Shown here: one piece after another, positions 6,201-8,003 of the stretch
Layout: every line of letters starts with the position of its first letter
How positions within the stretch are numbered: the first letter of the stretch is position 1
NCBI GenBank assembly: GCA_030609605.1
Contig: JAUWBY010000096.1
Span: 1-8,003 of the forward strand
Length of the DNA stretch: 8,003 bases
From: Candidatus Eiseniibacteriota bacterium
GTDB lineage: Bacteria > Joyebacterota > Joyebacteria > Joyebacterales > Joyebacteraceae
Reading direction: 5' to 3'
The notes under the pieces: model-generated
Database searches by the model: none
What the model was told of the DNA's origin: nothing
The model's input: the letters and a program-made list of their open reading frames with translations, nothing else
Made by a program: the position numbers and the translations under genes

Positions 6201-6941
6201 ATGAATGTGAGAACCGAGAAGCGGGCGTTGCTTGAGGATGTCGGGAAGCACGTCGATGCGAAGTATCAGAAGGCGATGGGCAATGTTGTCCCAACGGGCC
6301 TCAGGATTCTCGGTGTGCGAGTGCCGGTGCTCAGACAGACGGCCTCCGATTGGCAGCGCGCACACAAGGCTGCGAACCGCGACGATGTGATGGAGCTTTT
6401 CGAGATGCTCTGGAACGGGGAGTCGCGCGAGGAACGCCTGCTCGCCGTATACATCCTCAGTCGCTACAGGCGCTGGATCCCGGATCTAGCGTGGAGGGAC
6501 TTCGACCGCTGGCGGCGGAAGGTGGACAACTGGGAGGTGGGCGACGGACTGGCCATGTGGGTGCTGTCTCCCTGGGTCGCGGCGAACCGGGAGGCTCGTC
6601 TGGATCATCTCCGGACTCTCATCACCGATAGCGACATGTGGAGCCGCCGGCTCGCATTGGTGGCCACGGTTCCTCTGAACCGGAGAAGCGACGATCCCGC
6701 GGCCTCCAACCTGGCTTTCGAACTCATTGATGTCGTGAAGGAGGAGCGGGACGCCATGATGACCAAGGGCGTTTCCTGGGCGCTGAGGGGGATGGCCAAA
6801 ACACATCCGAAGCGCGTCGCCGCCTACGTCAAGTCTGAGCGTGAGGTTCTGGCTCCTCATGTTGTGAAGGAAGTGACCTCGAAGCTTGAGACGGGACTCA
6901 AGAGCGGGAAATCGAGAGCCGCGCGACGACGAAGCATCTAA
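6201..6941 (+). CDS. AlkD-type DNA alkylation repair protein
   Basis: AlkD proteins are DNA glycosylases built from HEAT-like helical repeats; they remove alkylated purines such as 3- and 7-methylpurines without flipping the base. The protein has 246 aa, a normal family length, and is helical throughout. The motif VDNWEVGD (108-115) gives Trp111 and Asp115 in the W-x3-D spacing of the AlkD active site. MWSRRLALVATV (146-157) supplies the conserved arginine (149 or 150), and KGVSWALRGMAK (189-200) supplies the C-terminal tryptophan (193). All expected catalytic and DNA-facing residues therefore seem present. The C-terminus is a short basic tail (SGKSRAARRR) that could add DNA affinity. GAGGG at 6192-6196 overlaps the stop of the upstream membrane protein gene and lies only 4 nt before ATG 6201, suggesting coupled translation. 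rsmE follows after 25 nt. Confidence 0.9.
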   Translation: MNVRTEKRALLEDVGKHVDAKYQKAMGNVVPTGLRILGVRVPVLRQTASDWQRAHKAANRDDVMELFEMLWNGESREERLLAVYILSRYRRWIPDLAWRDFDRWRRKVDNWEVGDGLAMWVLSPWVAANREARLDHLRTLITDSDMWSRRLALVATVPLNRRSDDPAASNLAFELIDVVKEERDAMMTKGVSWALRGMAKTHPKRVAAYVKSEREVLAPHVVKEVTSKLETGLKSGKSRAARRRSI

Positions 6942-6966
6942 TTCCAGGGATCTACGAGGATCAGCC

Positions 6967-7785
6967 ATGAAACTCGACAACAGCTCGATCTGGAGACTCA
7001 CTACATTCCTCTTCCCTCCGGGTAGTATCGGGGGGAACGAGATCATCATTGACGGTCCTGAGGGACACCATGCCGCTGATGTACTCCGCGTGCACGCCGG
7101 CGATACGGTCCGCGTGATAGATGGCGAGGGGATGGAAGCGCTCGCGACAGTTGCCGAATCCGGCGGGGGAGTGGTGAGGGCGAACGTCATTGAGACTCGA
7201 CAGCACTTGCGGTCGGACGGTAATGAACTCACGGTTGCGCAGGCGCTCCTGAAGGGACGCACATTCGACGAGGTCGTCCGGCGTTGCTCGGAGCTTGGAG
7301 TCGGACGCATCGTCCCCTTGAGCACCGAGCGTTCGATCGGGCGCATCCCTTCCGACGCGCTTGAGTCCAGGCTTGAGCGGTGGCGCGGGATTGCCGCCGC
7401 CGCAGTCAAGCAATCGCGTGGCGTCTTCCTTCCACTCATCGAGCCGCCGCACGAGGTTGGTGCGCTGGAGGCGATGGTCCGTGAGGCAGACCTTGCGCTC
7501 ATTGCCTGGGAGGAAGAGAGCGCCGTCGGTCTCGGGGATGCTTTGGAGGCACGCGCACGGGAGAAGGCTCCTCGTGAGGCCGTAGGCCCTCCGCGCCAAC
7601 GTCACCACGGATCGATCATCCTGATCGTTGGTCCCGAGGGCGGGCTGTCCGGGGATGAGGTCGAGATCCTGAAAGGCTTCGGAGCCGGGCCCGTGAGCGC
7701 CGGCCGGCGCATCCTCAAGGCGGACTGGGCGGCAGCGGCTATTGCGGCCATGATATCCTCGGAGACCGGTGGGCTTCTCCCATAG
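6967..7785 (+). CDS. rsmE: RsmE, 16S rRNA m3U1498 methyltransferase
   Basis: RsmE uses S-adenosylmethionine to methylate N3 of U1498 in 16S rRNA. The protein has 272 aa, slightly longer than the usual 240-250. The N-terminal PUA-like RNA-binding domain (about 10-75) contains GPEGHHAADVLRVHAGDTV. The SPOUT catalytic domain has LLKGRTFDEVVRRCSELGV (95-113), IVPLSTERS (115-123), RWRGIAAAAVKQS (138-150) and LIVGPEGGLSGDEVE (219-233). The final knot motif is unusual: most RsmE proteins read LGPRILRxETA, whereas here residues 245-255 read AGRRILKADWA. Methyltransferase activity is therefore likely but less certain than the fold. ATG 6967 is supported by GAGGA at 6956-6960; an in-frame upstream extension to 6886 overlaps the AlkD-type gene and is rejected. 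rsmE often lies close to dnaJ; here four genes separate them. Confidence 0.93.
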   Translation: MKLDNSSIWRLTTFLFPPGSIGGNEIIIDGPEGHHAADVLRVHAGDTVRVIDGEGMEALATVAESGGGVVRANVIETRQHLRSDGNELTVAQALLKGRTFDEVVRRCSELGVGRIVPLSTERSIGRIPSDALESRLERWRGIAAAAVKQSRGVFLPLIEPPHEVGALEAMVREADLALIAWEEESAVGLGDALEARAREKAPREAVGPPRQRHHGSIILIVGPEGGLSGDEVEILKGFGAGPVSAGRRILKADWAAAAIAAMISSETGGLLP

Positions 7786-7818
7786 TGAGCAGCGCGCGTC
7801 GGAGAGAGCCTGTCTTCG

Positions 7819-7855
7819 TGCCGGACTGCGGTTCCATGCCAATGGGATACCGGCA
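7819..7855 (+). terminator. Weak hairpin candidate downstream of rsmE
   Basis: TGCCGG (7819-7824) pairs with CCGGCA (7850-7855). Inside it, TTCCAT (7832-7837) pairs with ATGGGA (7842-7847) around a GCCA loop, with one G-U pair. The two stems are joined by an uneven internal loop. It lies 34 nt after the rsmE stop, a natural place for a terminator, but no T-run follows, so Rho-independent termination is doubtful. Confidence 0.25.
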
Positions 7856-7867
7856 GAAACCAGTGTT

Positions 7868-8003
7868 GTAGCAAAGCGAAAGTGTCCTCTTAACTGCAGA
7901 GCATAAATGTCCTCTGTGTCTATGGAGCAGGTCTTGAAGCCATGTATACCTGGATCATGTGTTTTGCCCCCTTTGGGTCGCCCTTCCGCCTCCTTTTCCA
8001 TGT
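7868..8003. mobile_element. Possible insertion-sequence end running off the right edge
   Basis: The stretch beginning near GTAGCAAAGCGAAAGTGTCC carries two TGTCCTCT copies 25 nt apart. Clustered TGTCC repeats next to GCAAA-type sequence recall the ends of some insertion sequences with DDE transposases; this comparison is from memory. On the minus strand a frame is open from the right edge (MEKEAEGRPKGGKTHDPGIH); the GRPKGG part looks like a basic transposase tail, but the frame has no stop before rsmE. Another minus frame stops after MIQVYMASRPAP. On the plus strand an ATG at 7907 is open to the edge. None of these is convincing alone, and no inverted terminal repeat partner is in the window. 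Confidence 0.3.
7883..7915. repeat. Pair of TGTCCTCT direct repeats
   Basis: TGTCCTCT occurs at 7883-7890 and again at 7908-7915. Around the second copy, CAGAG (7897-7901) and CTCTG (7912-7916) also form a short inverted repeat. The pair could be a protein-binding array such as transposase sites at an element end; that use is inferred. Confidence 0.5.

Noticed and set aside
6486..7502. Minus-strand open frame of 338 codons across the AlkD-type gene and rsmE
   Set aside because: It spans two well-supported plus-strand genes and has low-complexity Ser/Arg/Pro composition with no family motif.
6961..8001. Minus-strand open frame of 346 codons from the right edge
   Set aside because: Most of it is antisense to rsmE. 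Only its first part, beyond 7785, might reflect a mobile-element coding tail, and that is noted separately with low confidence.
1..8003. CRISPR arrays, tRNA and rRNA genes
   Set aside because: I saw no regularly spaced identical repeats, cloverleaf-like segments or conserved rRNA stretches on either strand.

Overview
The window is G+C-rich, and every gene I can support lies on the plus strand. It looks like chromosomal sequence from a Gram-negative-type bacterium, because DnaK carries the extra segment in its nucleotide-binding domain that Gram-positive DnaKs lack. The heat-shock genes follow the hrcA-grpE-dnaK-dnaJ order found in many phyla that use HrcA. An uncultured lineage is plausible, but I cannot name a phylum from this sequence alone.

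Layout: (1) 1-81 appears to be the last codons of hrcA, the heat-shock repressor. (2) 117-3911 holds grpE, dnaK and dnaJ, a complete Hsp70 chaperone set; a 100-nt gap with a hairpin candidate separates dnaK from dnaJ. (3) 3994-6193 holds three less familiar genes: a YiiX-like permuted NlpC/P60 cysteine hydrolase; a DUF4405-type three-helix membrane protein fused to an acidic 10-residue tandem repeat and a small C-terminal helical domain; and an internally duplicated multi-pass membrane protein resembling DUF3147. (4) 6201-7785 holds an AlkD-type DNA alkylation repair protein and RsmE, the 16S rRNA m3U1498 methyltransferase. (5) 7786-8003 has no complete gene. It carries a hairpin candidate and a pair of TGTCCTCT direct repeats that resemble the end of an insertion sequence running off the right edge.

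How the genes work together: DnaK, DnaJ and GrpE form one folding machine (ATPase, J-protein and nucleotide-exchange factor), normally repressed by HrcA. The downstream genes are co-directional with gaps of 82, 19, 78, 7 and 25 nt, so long read-through transcription is possible, but I see no shared pathway. rsmE often lies near dnaJ in bacteria; here four genes sit between them. Most of the window is ordinary housekeeping sequence and I see no convincing new multi-gene system. The most noteworthy points are the DUF4405 fusion with its repeat, the altered knot motif in RsmE and the possible mobile-element boundary.
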